From Ianthella basta (Eukaryota > Porifera > Demospongiae > Verongiida > Ianthellidae), in contig OZ025870.1 of the NCBI GenBank assembly GCA_964019415.1, positions 702,501 to 766,500 of the forward strand: a DNA stretch of 64,000 bases, read 5' to 3'. This document shows, in pieces, positions 1 through 11,814 of the stretch; positions within the stretch are counted from its first letter, which is position 1, and each line of letters starts with the position of its first letter. The translations under genes were made by a program, and so were the position numbers. The notes beneath the pieces were generated by a model that was not told the origin of the DNA, ran no database searches, and saw only the letters and a program-made list of their open reading frames with translations.

Positions 1-215
1 GCTGTCATGATACTACATGGCCATAGTCTTATAGGATTGGTACAAATGGCCCTTCCTGTCAATGTTTGCTGTTCTGGCCTGAATTGTCTGATGGGGCACT
101 TCTGTTCTAGATTCACTAGAGGATAAACTGATGATGGTATGTGTCCAGTACGATGCGTCAGACAGCAGTAACTGAAGTAGGGTTCTGTTGTTTTAGACAT
201 GGTCTACTGCCAGTA

Positions 216-790
216 CAGTGGAACCCCTATAATGCGGACACCCTTCGGAACAGGAGAAGTGTCCTGATTATAGGGGTGTCCGTATTTCAGAGGTATGGCT
301 TATAAGCCCATATGTTAAAACAATCATCTACTATGCATGAAAAGTATCAAAATAAGACGATTTTGTAAAGGTAGAGGTGGCTCGCTCGAGTACTCGACTC
401 ACGCACCATTTCTGAAGACGATTCAAAAGGGTAGCTGTTCGCGCTGAACTTTCCCATGTTAAAGACACTTTTAAAACCCTTAGTATAGACGATTTGCGGC
501 ACTCGTCAACTTCTGTGCTATTCCTGTCACTTGTCAGAGGTAGCGTTGCAAATCAGGGAGCGGCCATTTTCTGACAGCTGATTGTAATGTCCGGATTATC
601 GGGTGAGGTTTATACAGAGTTGTATAGGGCGGTACACAGGGCGCTGTCTGCAATACGGAATAACGGGATGTCCGCATTTCAAGGGGAAGCTTATACAGGT
701 AGAATAGAGCCAATCATTGGGACTTTAGAAAGTGTCCGCATGATCGAGGTGTCCGCTTTTCAGGGGTGTCCGCAAGGCGGGGTTCCACTG
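216..790. mobile_element. pogo/Tigger-like MITE, 575 bp
   Basis: The element starts CAGTGGAACCCCTATAATGC and ends with the imperfect inverted counterpart; both ends share CAGTGGAACCCC and GCGGACACCC. It is flanked on both sides by TA (214-215 and 791-792), the target duplication of Tc1/mariner and pogo elements. No transposase is encoded, so it is non-autonomous. Internal phrases such as GTGTCCGTATTTCAGAGG resemble the minisatellite unit at 7572-8556, which suggests that array grew out of a related element. Confidence 0.75.
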
Positions 791-792
791 TA

Positions 793-1211
793 ATAACATG
801 CTGTCCACATACAGTGGATTTGTGCTGTGTGAAAGCTAGTAACTAGCCTCGTCCCCATGGTGTCACTGATAATGTTAAGGGTCTGGGGATGAGGCTAGAA
901 AATAACATGTTTCATTGTCTGAGTTGCATGCGTACGCATTATTGCATCATTGCTTGTTGCAACATTGCATTATGTTACATACACAATGTAACAAAAGTCA
1001 TACTAAACTAAACTGGCTAACTCAATTATCATGTGGACATTCAGAAATGTTCATTGCTGATTAGCCATGCATGGTTAACAATAAAACACCTTACTACTGT
1101 ACCTGCGTATGTTGTAGGCTAACTGTACGTACTGTTAATGTAGAAAGGAAGTTATTATATTGTTACAGTCATAAGAAATTGAGTTAGCCACAGTGACTAT
1201 ACGATAGTTGT
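793..1211. other. Intergenic, nothing recognised
   Basis: AT-rich spacer. Exons downstream of the minus-strand GTPase gene could lie here or beyond the window edge, but none is visible. A short inverted pair (actagcctcgtcccca and tggggatgaggctag, about 840-896) could form a hairpin. Confidence 0.5.
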
Positions 1212-3177
1212 TTACCTTCCCTCATGCACGACATCTTTTCGCATCTTTGCTTTCATACGATTTAAAGTAGACAGAAACATTCCCTTTGCACTTGCAATCC
1301 ACCAAAAACGATCCCAGAATTTGCCTGTTAATGAAATTGTTCTCGAGTCTCCTCTGCCACCAAAAGTAATGCTTGTTTCATGAATTTTTAAGAATGCATG
1401 GTAGTCTTTAGGCACCAACACCTCCAAAACACCTAGCCATAATTGTGTGAACCACTCACAATTTCCGGGTAGTAGTGATCCCCTATCATCTGTTGTTGGT
1501 CGCACGAGCAGGTTATCTATCATTGATGGTTGTACACGAACATTCTCTTGTAAAGCTTGTTTGAGAGTTTTTTCCCATTCATCTACTTTGTCCTGAAAGT
1601 ATCTGGTATGATCAAATCCAACAGCATTGCGCTCTGCACGAGGTGCTCTTATCATGTCAGCAAATGTCAGTGCCACTATGATGTTGTTCCAGTTGACTCC
1701 AGCTTCATGGCAGGTTTGCATGGTAGCAACATGGCTTCGTTTTATATAACGTTCACATGCTGAAAAGCAGAATATGGTGAGGGAGACCTTCTTGGACCTA
1801 ATGAGCCCCTTAATTTCCCTGCAAAGCCCCTTGTCAGATGTAACATTCAACTCGTATGTGCCTGGCGTGTCATACAGTACAACTGGAACGCCTGCAACTG
1901 TACCTCAATACTGTGTGATTCCCTCTGTCTCTGGGTTGCAACTGTCTCCCTCTTTAGCTATATCTGTTCCCAGGAGGTTGTTGATGAGGGTAGATTTACC
2001 TGAGCCTGTGGCACCAATCAGGAGGACACCGAATTCCGGACACTCTGCTACTGGATCTTTCTTGAACACCTGTGCATATATACGTATGTATTGAAAGGAA
2101 GTACATCAAATCCTTAGGATGCCATGTGCTGTAAAGTAGTTTGCTCAAAACTCTTGCCCCCATGTTTGGTGTAGTAGCACTGATCAGGTTAGCTACCACT
2201 GCACGGAACCAGGCTATAATTAAATGTTGTATGAAAATGGCCATAGGAGTGCACAGGGAAACAACAGAAGTCAGCAAAATGGCTGGATTGGCACTGGCAA
2301 CCCACTTTTAGCAACCTTTCCAGCCATGCACGAATATATATAGTCCTTAACATTCCTGTGGCTCTAGGCATTTAATTGTGCATAGTTTGAATGCATACCT
2401 CAGGGTGAAGTGTAAAATCTTTTCTTGCAACCTCCAGTCTAACATGCCCGACATACGTGATCTCTTCCACTTGCAGAGCAAGTACCATGTCTGTGTCATC
2501 ATACACTGCTAGTAGCAACTTCTCAGGACTGCCTTCTGGTAAGTAGAGCACCAAGGTGTCATTTGCGATGCCTGCTAAATATAGTATGTTGATTTTGGTA
2601 GTTTTCGAATCCTTAGGCTTGAGGTATTCTGCCAAGCAGTCCCGCACCTCCACCGCCTCTCTCACTGTGGTGCTGTCTTGCTTTTTCATCTTGACAAGCA
2701 TGATTTTGTAAGTGGAGGGTGGTGCAACATCAATTTCGGTATCCCACTTAGTCTGCTGTAGCTGGCCTGATAGAATGCGCTCATGTTCCTGAAGAAGTCT
2801 TTTAAATTCGTCATCTGTCAGGCAATCACTAATCATGTTGAGGAGCTGCGTGTTGAGAGGGCTGCAATGTAATCTCACATGCCTCATAAGTTCCTTGGGT
2901 GGGCTGGATGAAGCTAGCACATTAGGTGCTCTAGAGTAAAGTGTGCATTGGATGAAGTCACTAAGCTTCTTCCGCTTTTCTGGATCTGCTTCAATGCTCT
3001 GCTTCACTCTCTCCAAGACATTTTTGAACGATTCATATATTTTGAAGTGCTCTGGAGGTTTTACTTTTGTGGGAGGCTCTGGAATTTCTGTGGGTAGAAG
3101 AGTTAGTGTTTCAAAACTGGGAACTGGTCTAGTCTCTCTATATGCTAACAATATCCCTTACCTGTAGCTTCTGCCAT
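1212..3177 (-). pseudogene. Helical domain-AIG1-type GTPase, interrupted by TGA
   Basis: Exons can be placed by comparison with the intact paralogue at 27386-31003. Exon 1 is 3177-3162 (start MAEAT, donor GTAAGG). Exon 2 is 3087-2399 and encodes a domain of about 230 residues that I do not recognise, mostly predicted helical. Exon 3 starts at 2069 and carries Walker A (GATGSGKST), a G3 motif YDTPG and a G4-like TFAD, the pattern of AIG1/GIMAP GTPases. Exon phases are all compatible. At 1905-1907 there is an in-frame TGA where the paralogue has CGA (Arg), so the GTPase is cut before G3. After the stop the frame stays open to 1212, with a possible donor (GAAG/GTAAAC) at the end. The C-terminal membrane segment of the paralogue is absent. 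It is either a young pseudogene, a polymorphic null allele or a sequencing error. Confidence 0.8.
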
Positions 3178-4284
3178 ATGGCTCTGTATTTCGTGGGCTT
3201 GCTTACAACTTTGTGGACGGCTGTGGCAAGTTGCCTCTACTTATTAGATTGGAAGGAGTGCTTGTACCATATTTGGTATCCCAGGCCCATCAAACAATGT
3301 GCTTTGTCATCATATGTAAGAGTATTCATTGTGTAGTAAGCACGGGGCATTCCCTCCATGAATCCCTTGCCTTGACCCTTCCTGAATTACATTATACCTT
3401 ATGATTATGCTGATCACCTCACCAAAGACCATGCATGGCCTGTTACTACCAGTAACATATACAACCTCATCACTGACATGTAAGCAATTGTATTGGAAGC
3501 ACTTAATTCTGCACGACTCCCGTAGTCGCTCTACTCCATGCATTTTGACTGTAAGGTTATTCTATGGCCTGTTATATTGCCTGAAAGCATTGTACCATGT
3601 TGGTCACGCAGATCTATAGATATATGTAGCCACACAGAGCTTTTATAAACTGACATGTGGGAGCATTATCATGCATGTCTGCATTGTATATATCTATGCA
3701 TGCAGCGTCCCCTATACCCACAGCTGTGACATCTACCATTGTGCTCCAGTTGACATGTTATGACTAACTACATGGGGGCCCCTAGGGCACACTTTGCCTA
3801 TAACGGTCACAAACAAGCTTCTATATTTGGCAGTTAAGCTGCATGACTACTGCATGATAATGTGCCCTGTCAGCCTCAAGTAACTGTATTCATTGTCTTA
3901 TGTTTGGATAGTGGAAGGGTCATCCCCTCCGTAAGTCCCTGATTATGCTAATAGCCAATTGCCCATGGTTAAGGTATCGGATATAATAATATTATACATT
4001 CACAGCCGTCTTGCTTTTACACTAGTATGCAAGCATGCAACCATAATCTCATTCTTGACATTTACCCCACGATAGGCTTTCGAGCTGGTTACATGTAGTA
4101 GGACTGCATGAAGCAGGTCATTTTGGCCACATAGGCCTTCATCAGCTGATAAACAGCTACTGTACATAGCAGTGAGTCTCTATACTATTATTAAACCCCA
4201 CATTGTACATAAGTAGGTGTGACCAGTTCAGCTAAGTTCGATTTAAACTGTTCACTTAGTGTATAGTATACATGTTTTATATGC
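3178..4284. other. Intergenic between the two GTPase genes
   Basis: No exon recognised. Sequence around 3310-3420 and 3870-3980 is internally similar (attcattgt...ccctcc...gattatgctgat) and resembles 31160-31290 between the paralogous genes, so the spacer was duplicated together with the gene pair. Confidence 0.5.
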
Positions 4285-6661
4285 TTAGGGCAGTAAGATG
4301 TTCAGTATGTCATCCCATATTGAAGCATACCAATCTCTGTTTGGGAGCAGTACTGTGGAGTGCTCAGTAGTTGAGTGAATATGAATAGCGCTGAAGGCAC
4401 TCTCGGAGAGGACACATTTGTCAAGTAGTTGCTGCTTCATCTCTCTAACCCAGTCTTCCTTTTTCTTCATGAAGAATGCCCCTTTATCAAAGTCTGGTAG
4501 GGTACGCTCCTTTTTAGGTATTGGTAACTCATCAGCAAATGTAAAGGCAATTATACACCTGTCCCAATTGACACCAATCTCACTGTGTTTCTTGAATGTG
4601 CCAAAGACGTTGGATCGCAGTCGTGTGTCATTTATCGGTAGGCAGTAGATGATAAGTGACAGGGAACCATCACGAACCAGCTGTTTGATTGTTTTTAAGT
4701 GTTTGTCAGTGTCTTCTTGTACCCCGTAGCTGAAGTAGATCACCAGTGGACATCCGTTTGCTGTTACCGAGCGCTCACACAGCTCACCGCACCTGCCTTT
4801 GAGCTGTACTCCGAATAGGTTTTGCATTAGTGTTGACTTGCCACTTTGCGGCTCTCCCACAACCAGGATCCTGATGAGTTTATCGCCACGTTGACTTCTT
4901 TCCTTCAGCTTTGTTAAAGCGTCCTTTTGCATGGTTGCGGCTGATCTTGATGATGTATCCTGTAGAAGGTAGTAGTACTAGTTATGTTGATCAATACTGA
5001 TTTCATTGCGTGCATGGTAAGAGGCAGACAGAAGTTTCCTTTAGCATAATATTATTTAGCATTAATACAATCATGCTGTATTGCAGTGAGCTCTGGTTGT
5101 GGCCGGACCCAACACGCAACAGTGTGCCCTTCTTTACTGCAAGGGATCATTATACATCAGGAATGTACACATAAGGCTCATGCATGACCGCTGCTACACT
5201 CTGTGACTCTCCTTCATTGTTTACGCACTAAATATTAATGGTGCGGTAGCAATGTGCTGGCTGTGGTCGGTCTCATACCATAGTTATGTACTAGTGCTCG
5301 ATTAATTAAGAAATGTGAGTCATGAAGTACGGGTGGGGGATGTACTCCGTTTTGCGAAGTAGAATTTACGTAGTAGCTTGATGCCCTAAAACCCCTCATG
5401 CCAAATAGTAACTATTGCTGTCTACAAATAGTTCTGTAATCAATAGCATTTAACCCAGAGCATTAGTAATAATGAGGAGATCCTTTTTCTATCCTTCTAT
5501 TACTTAACCTTGTCCCTCACCTCGCTGCAGTCTTGTTGATCTGAGATTAGAGGTGGTGTAGCTTCTACTGTTGGCAGGCTTTGCTCTGAGGTACCAACCA
5601 GTATGTTTGGACCTACGTATATACAGTATAATGTGTTATGAGTATACATACATGAATGGTGATGTGTATAAGTGTCGCCTGCCTTACTTGTGATGGCATC
5701 AGTTGTCATAGCTAGGGCCCAGTTATATACAATACTGCATATTTGCATACAAATGTATACTTGTGGGACTTAAAATTCACGTTTTTGTCATTATGACATA
5801 GCATATGACGTTGTACCACGAGAACATAATTATGCAAGGACATAACATAGCCTATTTATTATGTGTATAATATGGCCAACAGTTAATTGTGCTGTCATCA
5901 ATTGATAGACATGTGATATGGAGTGATTAGCTATCCATATGGCTCATTCACTCTATGGCACATGCTTGGCAATGAAGCACTTATAAGATGAACCGGGGTA
6001 ATTCTGTTACCACTTCAGAGTAGGGTAATTCCGTCATGTGAGTCTACCACTACTTATGGAGAAGGAGTGCGCTCACACCCGTTTAGGTTTAGAGAGTGCA
6101 GTGGATAGGTTGTAAAACAGCGGTGTTGTGGTGAGCAAAAAGCAAACTGCGAAAGAACAAGAGTCAAGACAAAACCCTAGTGACGGTATTACCCTAGTGA
6201 TGGAATTACCCTAGTGACGAAATTATCCCAGTTTACCTTAAGGTCCGGTAGGTAGCTAAAGCTAATATATATAGCTACAGTATTACAGCCGGTAGCTAAC
6301 CAGCTACGTTCGTATATGCAGTGACTGTGTAGCTACTATGTAAGCTTTAATTCTTTGTATAGCTACCTCCTTCGGCTGCTTTCTCCAGCTCCTCTGCTAT
6401 CCCTTCTAGACCAGCTTTCTTCAGAACAGCAACAAATGCTGCAAACGCCTTTTCATCTTTGGTTTTCAGTATCTCTATAAGCTTCCTTACTTTGCTGTAG
6501 TCATTAGACTGGCTTGTAATGTCTTTCTCTTCCTTGTTGGTGAGGAACCCTCCTGGCACTGCTTCATGAAGGCAGGAAATGTGGTGGTCGATGTTCAGCC
6601 TCTCTTCCAGCTGAGGACGAAATGTGAAGAGGGCTCTCTGCCAGGCACTCAATTCAGCCAT
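4285..6661 (-). CDS. CARD-linker-AIG1-type GTPase
   Basis: The inferred gene has three exons: 6661-6367 (CARD, residues 1-98), 5612-5521 (linker, about 99-129) and 4959-4285 (GTPase, about 130-353). All borders are GT/AG, and exon lengths 295, 92 and 675 add to an open frame of 353 residues. The N-terminus has the CARD pattern: a bundle with LHEAVPGGFLTNKE, then KVRKLIEIL and KAFAAFVAVLKKAG. The GTPase has Walker A GEPQSGKS at about 164-171 and a G4-like TFAD at about 269. The G3 DxxG motif is missing: the aligned stretch reads YFSYGVQED. CARDs mediate homotypic assembly of immune or death complexes, and AIG1/GIMAP GTPases often scaffold on membranes, so a nucleotide-controlled CARD adaptor is a reasonable inference. 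No transmembrane segment is seen. It is the partner of 31477-33700. Confidence 0.82.
5842..6224. mobile_element. MITE-like element inside intron, copy 1
   Basis: This element of about 380 bp carries inverted short motifs: GGGTAATTCCGTCA at 6024 against TGACGGTATTACCC at 6180, followed by two further copies of the latter. The same element occurs at 18040-18410 in reverse orientation. It lies in the first intron of the CARD-GTPase gene, directly beside the left edge of the segmental duplication. No coding capacity is seen. Confidence 0.65.
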
Positions 6662-7287
6662 GTTGTTGTAGCTTATGTTTGCAAGTTTATGAATAATGCA
6701 AATATGCAGGGTGGGGCATGCCTGGGGTTGAAGTGAAGTATGAATATCATTAACGTGCTCAATGTTGGTTTCATTGTCTAGGTTATAATAATAATGCTGT
6801 TATGGTCAGAAAATGGCTGCAGCAACAGGCTTCTATGGCCAGTTGAGGGTACTTGTGCATTTCCAGAGATGATGTTTACCTTTCAGCATATTGGTGATTT
6901 GTGAACCAAGCTCAGGCAAGACAGCAACATCCTATGGAATAGGATAGCTAGCTGGCAAGGAAACAGGATGCAGACCTTGTCTTAGGTCTTTCCACGTGCA
7001 CCTTTCATGGAATAGTCCAAGGAGTGAGAATTATGTACTGTGTATGAGTTGTGTGATATTGGGAGAAAGAACTGTCGTATACTATACAATTGATGTTTCA
7101 TTAAGCTGTTTTCTGTATGAATCATTGATATCCACATGGCTAACACATAATCATTGTACAGATGCTGTGGAATGTTCTGTGAGTAGCATACTTGTGTGTC
7201 TTAGTGCAATCGCTATAGCTTGTGATTTGGTTGCTTCCCTCTGTTGGGCGTTCATGACATATATAACATGTCAGTGTTAGTATGCAA

Positions 7288-7333
7288 CCCCCTCCCCCTC
7301 CCTCCCCCTCCCCCTCCCCCTCCCCCTCCCCCT
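7288..7333 (-). repeat. GGGGGA tract, G-quadruplex candidate
   Basis: Runs of (CCCCCT)n on the plus strand give more than four G-runs on the minus strand, the coding strand of the CARD gene, about 630 bp upstream of its start codon. A second copy is at 19565-19614 beside the duplicated CARD exon. Confidence 0.6.
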
Positions 7334-7571
7334 TTCTCCCTGTGCTGCTTTATCACTACAGCTACAGTACGTATTAGTCTATCGAGCTAGACCTCTTTTG
7401 CATTTTCATGTAGCCGAAAGTACAATCCATTGCCATTTACGCGAAAACGTGAATGAAGTGTAGCTCGATAGAGTAAGAGTGTATCATCACCTTTATGATT
7501 AGGTCAATCAACTATAATTACAGTTTAGCCATTTTGTTGGGCTGTCATTCCTACTATGAGAACCTCTGAGG

Positions 7572-8556
7572 TGGTCTTGTAAGCATCTCTGCATATCTTT
7601 ATAGCTGGGACAGTAACCACTGCCCTCATTAGAGAGGTGTCCTTATTTCAGAGGCAGTTTTGTACACATCTCTATGTAGCTGGGACAGTAGACACTGTCC
7701 TCATTAGAGAGGTGTCCTTATTTCAGAGGTAGTTTTGTACACATCTCTATGTAACTGGGACAGTAGGCATTGTCCTCATTAGAGAGGTGTCCTTATTTCA
7801 GAGGCAGTTTTGTACACATCTCTATGTAATTGGGATGGTAGGCACTGTCCTCATTAGACAGGTGTCCTTATTTCAGAGGCAGTTTTGTACACATCTCTAT
7901 GTACGTAGCTGGGACGGTAGGCATTGTCCTCATTAGAGAGGTGTCCTTATTTCAGAGGTAGTTTTGTACACATCTCTATGTAGCTGGGACAGTAACCACT
8001 GTCCTCATTAGAGAGGTGTCCTTATTTCAGAGGCAGTTTTGTACACATCTCTATGTAGTGGGGACAGAGATAGTAGGCACTGTCCTCATTAGAGAGGTGT
8101 CCTTATTTCAGAGGCAGTTTTGTACACATCTCTATGTAGCTGGGACAGTAGACACTGTCCTCATTAGAGAGGTGTCCTTATTTCAGAGGTAGTTTTGTAC
8201 ACATCTCTATGTAGCTGGGACAGTAGGCACTGTCCTCATTAGAGAGGTGTCCTTATTTCAGAGGCAGTTTTGTACACATCTCTATGTAATTGGGATGGTA
8301 GGCACTGTCCTCATTAGACAGGTGTCCTTATTTCAGAGGCAGTTTTGTACACATCTCTATGTACGTAGCTGGGACGGTAGGCATTGTCCTCATTAGAGAG
8401 GTGTCCTTATTTCAGAGGTAGTTTTGTACACATCTCTATGTAGCTGGGACAGTAACCACTGTCCTCATTAGAGAGGTGTCCTTATTTCAGAGGTAGTTTT
8501 GTACACATCTCTATGTAGCTGGGACGGTAGGCATTGTCCTCATTAGAGAGGTGTCC
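7572..8556. repeat. 75-bp minisatellite, copy 1
   Basis: About 13 tandem units of 75-81 bp, each containing GTCCTCATTAGAGAGGTGTC, CTTATTTCAGAGGCAG and TTTTGTACACATCTCTATGT. Unit differences include a six-base insertion variant (GGGGACAGAGATAG) and AATTGGGATGG variants, and blocks of several units are repeated as higher-order copies. No function is known. Confidence 0.9.
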
Positions 8557-9063
8557 TGGATTTTGGCTATCCTATGCATTTATACGAATCCACAGTGCTA
8601 GCTGTACATATACGTGAATACGCAAACCTATTCAATTGCATAGCACACAATGGTACATGTGGGTGCAATGATGTTATAGTGCACAGCTGTAGCCGTGTAC
8701 TGTAAGTGGGAAACAGTAATTGTATTATGTGGGTGCTGTGAAAGCATGCATGCAGAAATTAAGTGTGCTTTGTACTTACATATTGTACATCACATGAACG
8801 TATTCAGTACTATATATACACACAACATACTATATAAGTGCTAGCTGTCCATGCCATGTCAACTGCTGTCATGCATGTTTGTCCCTTTGGAGCCAGCTGC
8901 AGTGCACTTGGTTGATACCACTCAACATTAAGCACTGCATTCTGTGAGCTACTCCTCAATCTTACATCACACTGTCCATGTACAATCATGCTAGTTGCAC
9001 CAAATGCATGTACATTGATATGACATCTATTTCCAGTTTGGCCCCTACTTTGCGTCTTGAATA

Positions 9064-9248
9064 TAGTGTAACCTGTCTAAGGTGGTCACTATGTTGGGCA
9101 ACCACCCTCTCTAAAACAGCAAACCTTCCTGCATGGCCACATATAGCACTGAAACATAGCAATCTGCCAGTGAAGAGCAGCCACCTCTTTATAAAGGTCA
9201 GTTAAATACCACTGGCACACATGTGGCTGTCTTAAACAGACTTTACTG
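9064..9248. mobile_element. Short TA-flanked MITE, copy 1
   Basis: The left end TAGTGTAACCTGTCTAAGGT and the right end GTCTTAAACAGACTTTACTG form imperfect terminal inverted repeats of about 26 bp. The better-preserved copy at 21819-21998 has TA on both sides. It resembles the ends of the element at 216-790 and is probably pogo/Tigger-derived. Confidence 0.5.
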
Positions 9249-9454
9249 GTACAGTACCATGTGCATCATTATAGGTTGAGTCATGAGTGTGTAGGTATGG
9301 ACCACAAACCTTTCCTACATATTATATGCAGGTGGTGATCTGATGATGGAAGGAGACTTATAATGGTGAACTAACTATCAACGCAGATGGCATGCCTCCT
9401 TGGCGGCAGCTCCCTCTCGATCATTGGTGTGACTTGACTATTCAATCACTGTGA

Positions 9455-10823
9455 TGGCAGCTGATCACATCACTTATATACAGTGAAGGAAGGTATTATT
9501 GATTTTACACCGGCATCATGATCACAAGAGATTGATGAAGGTTGAAGTGCATGTGTGCAGGTGCTTATATAAAGGACAGCTATATATTATAGTCGGCACC
9601 TACATAATATACTTGGAAAACTATATGGCCATTCTTGCCTAGTACAATTCTCATCCTTATGTATTATGATAGTAGAATATAATTTTAATCCCATGTATGC
9701 ACTATTTCATGCATAATAGCATTAAATTTTAACAAATTGGAAGACAGATAGCTATCTGCGTTACGTAAGCTTGCTGTTCTGGTCTGAGTTGACTGTTGAA
9801 GCACATCTATCCTATATCCACCAATGTGTCATGTGGAATACTTGTGTAGTGTGATGTGATGAAAGTATGTGTTTAGTGGAATGCATCAGACAGTATAATC
9901 ATACGTAGCTACACCCACATGCAGCAGGGTGGTAAAGCCTATGCAGCATATGCAGTGTGGTTAACCCTTAGTCTCATACGCCAGCCCCTATTATTGCGAT
10001 TGCACAAAAATGAGTGCGGAGAAATAGGGTCTGGAAGCGAAACTAGTAAACCTTATTCCCAAGTATCATTCAAATTGTACAACTGACAGCAGAGGAATAT
10101 CTAACCTATGTTTGTAATCCCGAATTACAGTAAGGGTGTGGTATTCATATATACAACAGTCAGAAGCACACCACTCACAATGTTTGATCTGATTATATAC
10201 CCATCTGGTCTTCTCCTACAGATCGAGGGCTACGTATAATATTGCAATTGTGCAAGACCAGGAGAGGGAAGGAGTTGTGTGAAAGATTAAAGGCAGCAAC
10301 TCTGATTAGGACAATAGTTTTTGAGATGGACTATTATTCACTTGAACTTTAACCCCTATATGTCTGATGCCGTAGCTGTTGTAGCTATGTGAATAATATT
10401 AATAATTATGTGTTTTGTCTTATAATAATGGTATACTCAATCTAACAGCCCATTTACACTACGCGGTGGAACGGTTCTGGAACGTTTTTACTGTAGTGTA
10501 AACAGGCTGTAACAGCATGCATAAGACATTGAAATTATACACATAATACTATAGTAAGTACGTAATATTGTTTTTATGTTCAGAACCTTCTGGAGCAAGC
10601 ACTCTGCAGCTGGACTGACTTGGGTGTACATGTACACAAAACTGTTACCATCTCAAGTACATATTAGACCATTACATAACAGTATGCAAGCTAGGGCATT
10701 TTTAGGCCTACACACCATGAATGAACCTTCTTAATCCTACAAAAATACCATTGGCCAAAAAGCTATCATGTCATTTGGCAACATATGTGCTATTAAGCTA
10801 ATATTATTCTACAGTAGATTGTT
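9455..10823. other. Intergenic, no exon recognised
   Basis: AT-rich spacer. The stretch from about 10380 to 10823 is the 3' flank of the phosphorylase-fold gene and is similar to 12780-13156, which shows that the gene was duplicated with its downstream sequence. Confidence 0.5.
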
Positions 10824-11749
10824 CTAGGAATAGTGCACGATGGCCCTCAGCACCAGTGTGGCAGCCATGATGGTGCACATCTGCTGACGCTGGTCTTCTC
10901 CTACATTCAGTTTCTTTTCGCCGAAATAGTGAATGTCACAAGGCTCATTCTTGTCATGGCCGGCAAGGTCTGAAATTCCTTTCACAATGACATACTCCGG
11001 TACTGGAACTTTAGAGTCAGTGTCTTTGATGAGTCTGTCATTGATCATTTCGACAATCTTCACCGCCTCCGCCACACCTAGCCCCTCCATCTCAATGCCT
11101 ATGTCAGATGGATTAACAGAAAATCCACTCAATGCTTCTGCAGCCTGCTTACTCTTCACCACATAGTCACCTGATATGAATCGGTCGATTTCCTTGTAAG
11201 TAACCTGTTTATCAGGAATCTGCATATCTTCCATCTGTTGTATCTGGTAACACCAAGTGGTGCGGTGACTGCCATATTCTGTTGTTGGTTTCCACTTTAT
11301 TCCTAACTCTTCTTCAAATTTCCCCTTGTTGTAGTGGATGACATTATTTGATACATGCACTGTACCAACATCAGTGTTACCATCAACACTTCTACCTCCA
11401 CAGCACCCAATAACAAACACAGCTTCAGGCTGCCAACCTTGGTCATGAGCTGTAAGAAGAAGCTTTAGAGTCTCCATTCTTGAGCCGGATTTACCACTAG
11501 TGCCCATTGATTTGCACTTCATGACAGCAAAACAGACTACATTCCCCTCCTCTCCACGCACACTGAAAAACACATAGTCCTTGGAACTGCGCTTCATCTT
11601 AATGCGGTCCTTCAACTCAACTATATCAGCAAACGTTGTGTCTACCGGATCTTGTAGTTTACAATTAGGATACTTCAAGAAACTCATCAGGCTTACATAC
11701 TCATTCTTGTTGGCTGTGATGAGCACAAACTGAACGTTCTCCCCTGGCC
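10824..11749 (-). CDS. Nucleoside phosphorylase-fold protein, 3' exon
   Basis: A single large terminal exon encodes about 308 residues. It begins at a splice acceptor (TTGTAG/GGCC at 11750), so at least one upstream exon is missing from this annotation. The fold is the PNP/MTA-SAH nucleosidase superfamily: an early beta strand with VLITANKNEY, a central VFVIGCCGGRS, a ribose-site-like IGIEMEGLGVAEA, and VIVKGISDLAGHDK with the conserved Asp position used for base protonation in nucleosidases. The end, AATLVLRAIVHYS, is a terminal helix. Such domains hydrolyse or phosphorolyse nucleosides; in bacterial and fungal NLR-like proteins they serve as effectors. Whether this protein carries a death-fold N-terminus cannot be seen. 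The stop is TAG. Its paralogue is at 13157-14277. Confidence 0.75.
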
Positions 11750-11814
11750 CTACAATTGTAAGTACAAGTCATAGGTGAAGGATTATGTACTACTGCAATA
11801 TTTCTACTTACTAG

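Larger units (their letters stand above)
6231..9454. repeat. Segmental duplication, copy 1
   Basis: This block is nearly identical to 18416-22231. It contains the CARD exon, a G-rich tract (on the minus strand), a minisatellite and a short MITE. The size difference is mainly due to minisatellite copy number and a small insertion at 18927-18993. Homology starts at gtttaccttaaggtcc and ends near tcaatcactgtga. Confidence 0.9.

Noticed and set aside
1212..6661. One long CARD-GTPase-helical-GTPase gene
   Set aside because: The first GTPase ends in its own stop at both loci, and the helical-domain gene has its own short first exon with ATG and compatible phase at both loci.
7572..8556. CRISPR-like array
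   Set aside because: Tandem units without unique spacers in a eukaryotic genome; it is a minisatellite.
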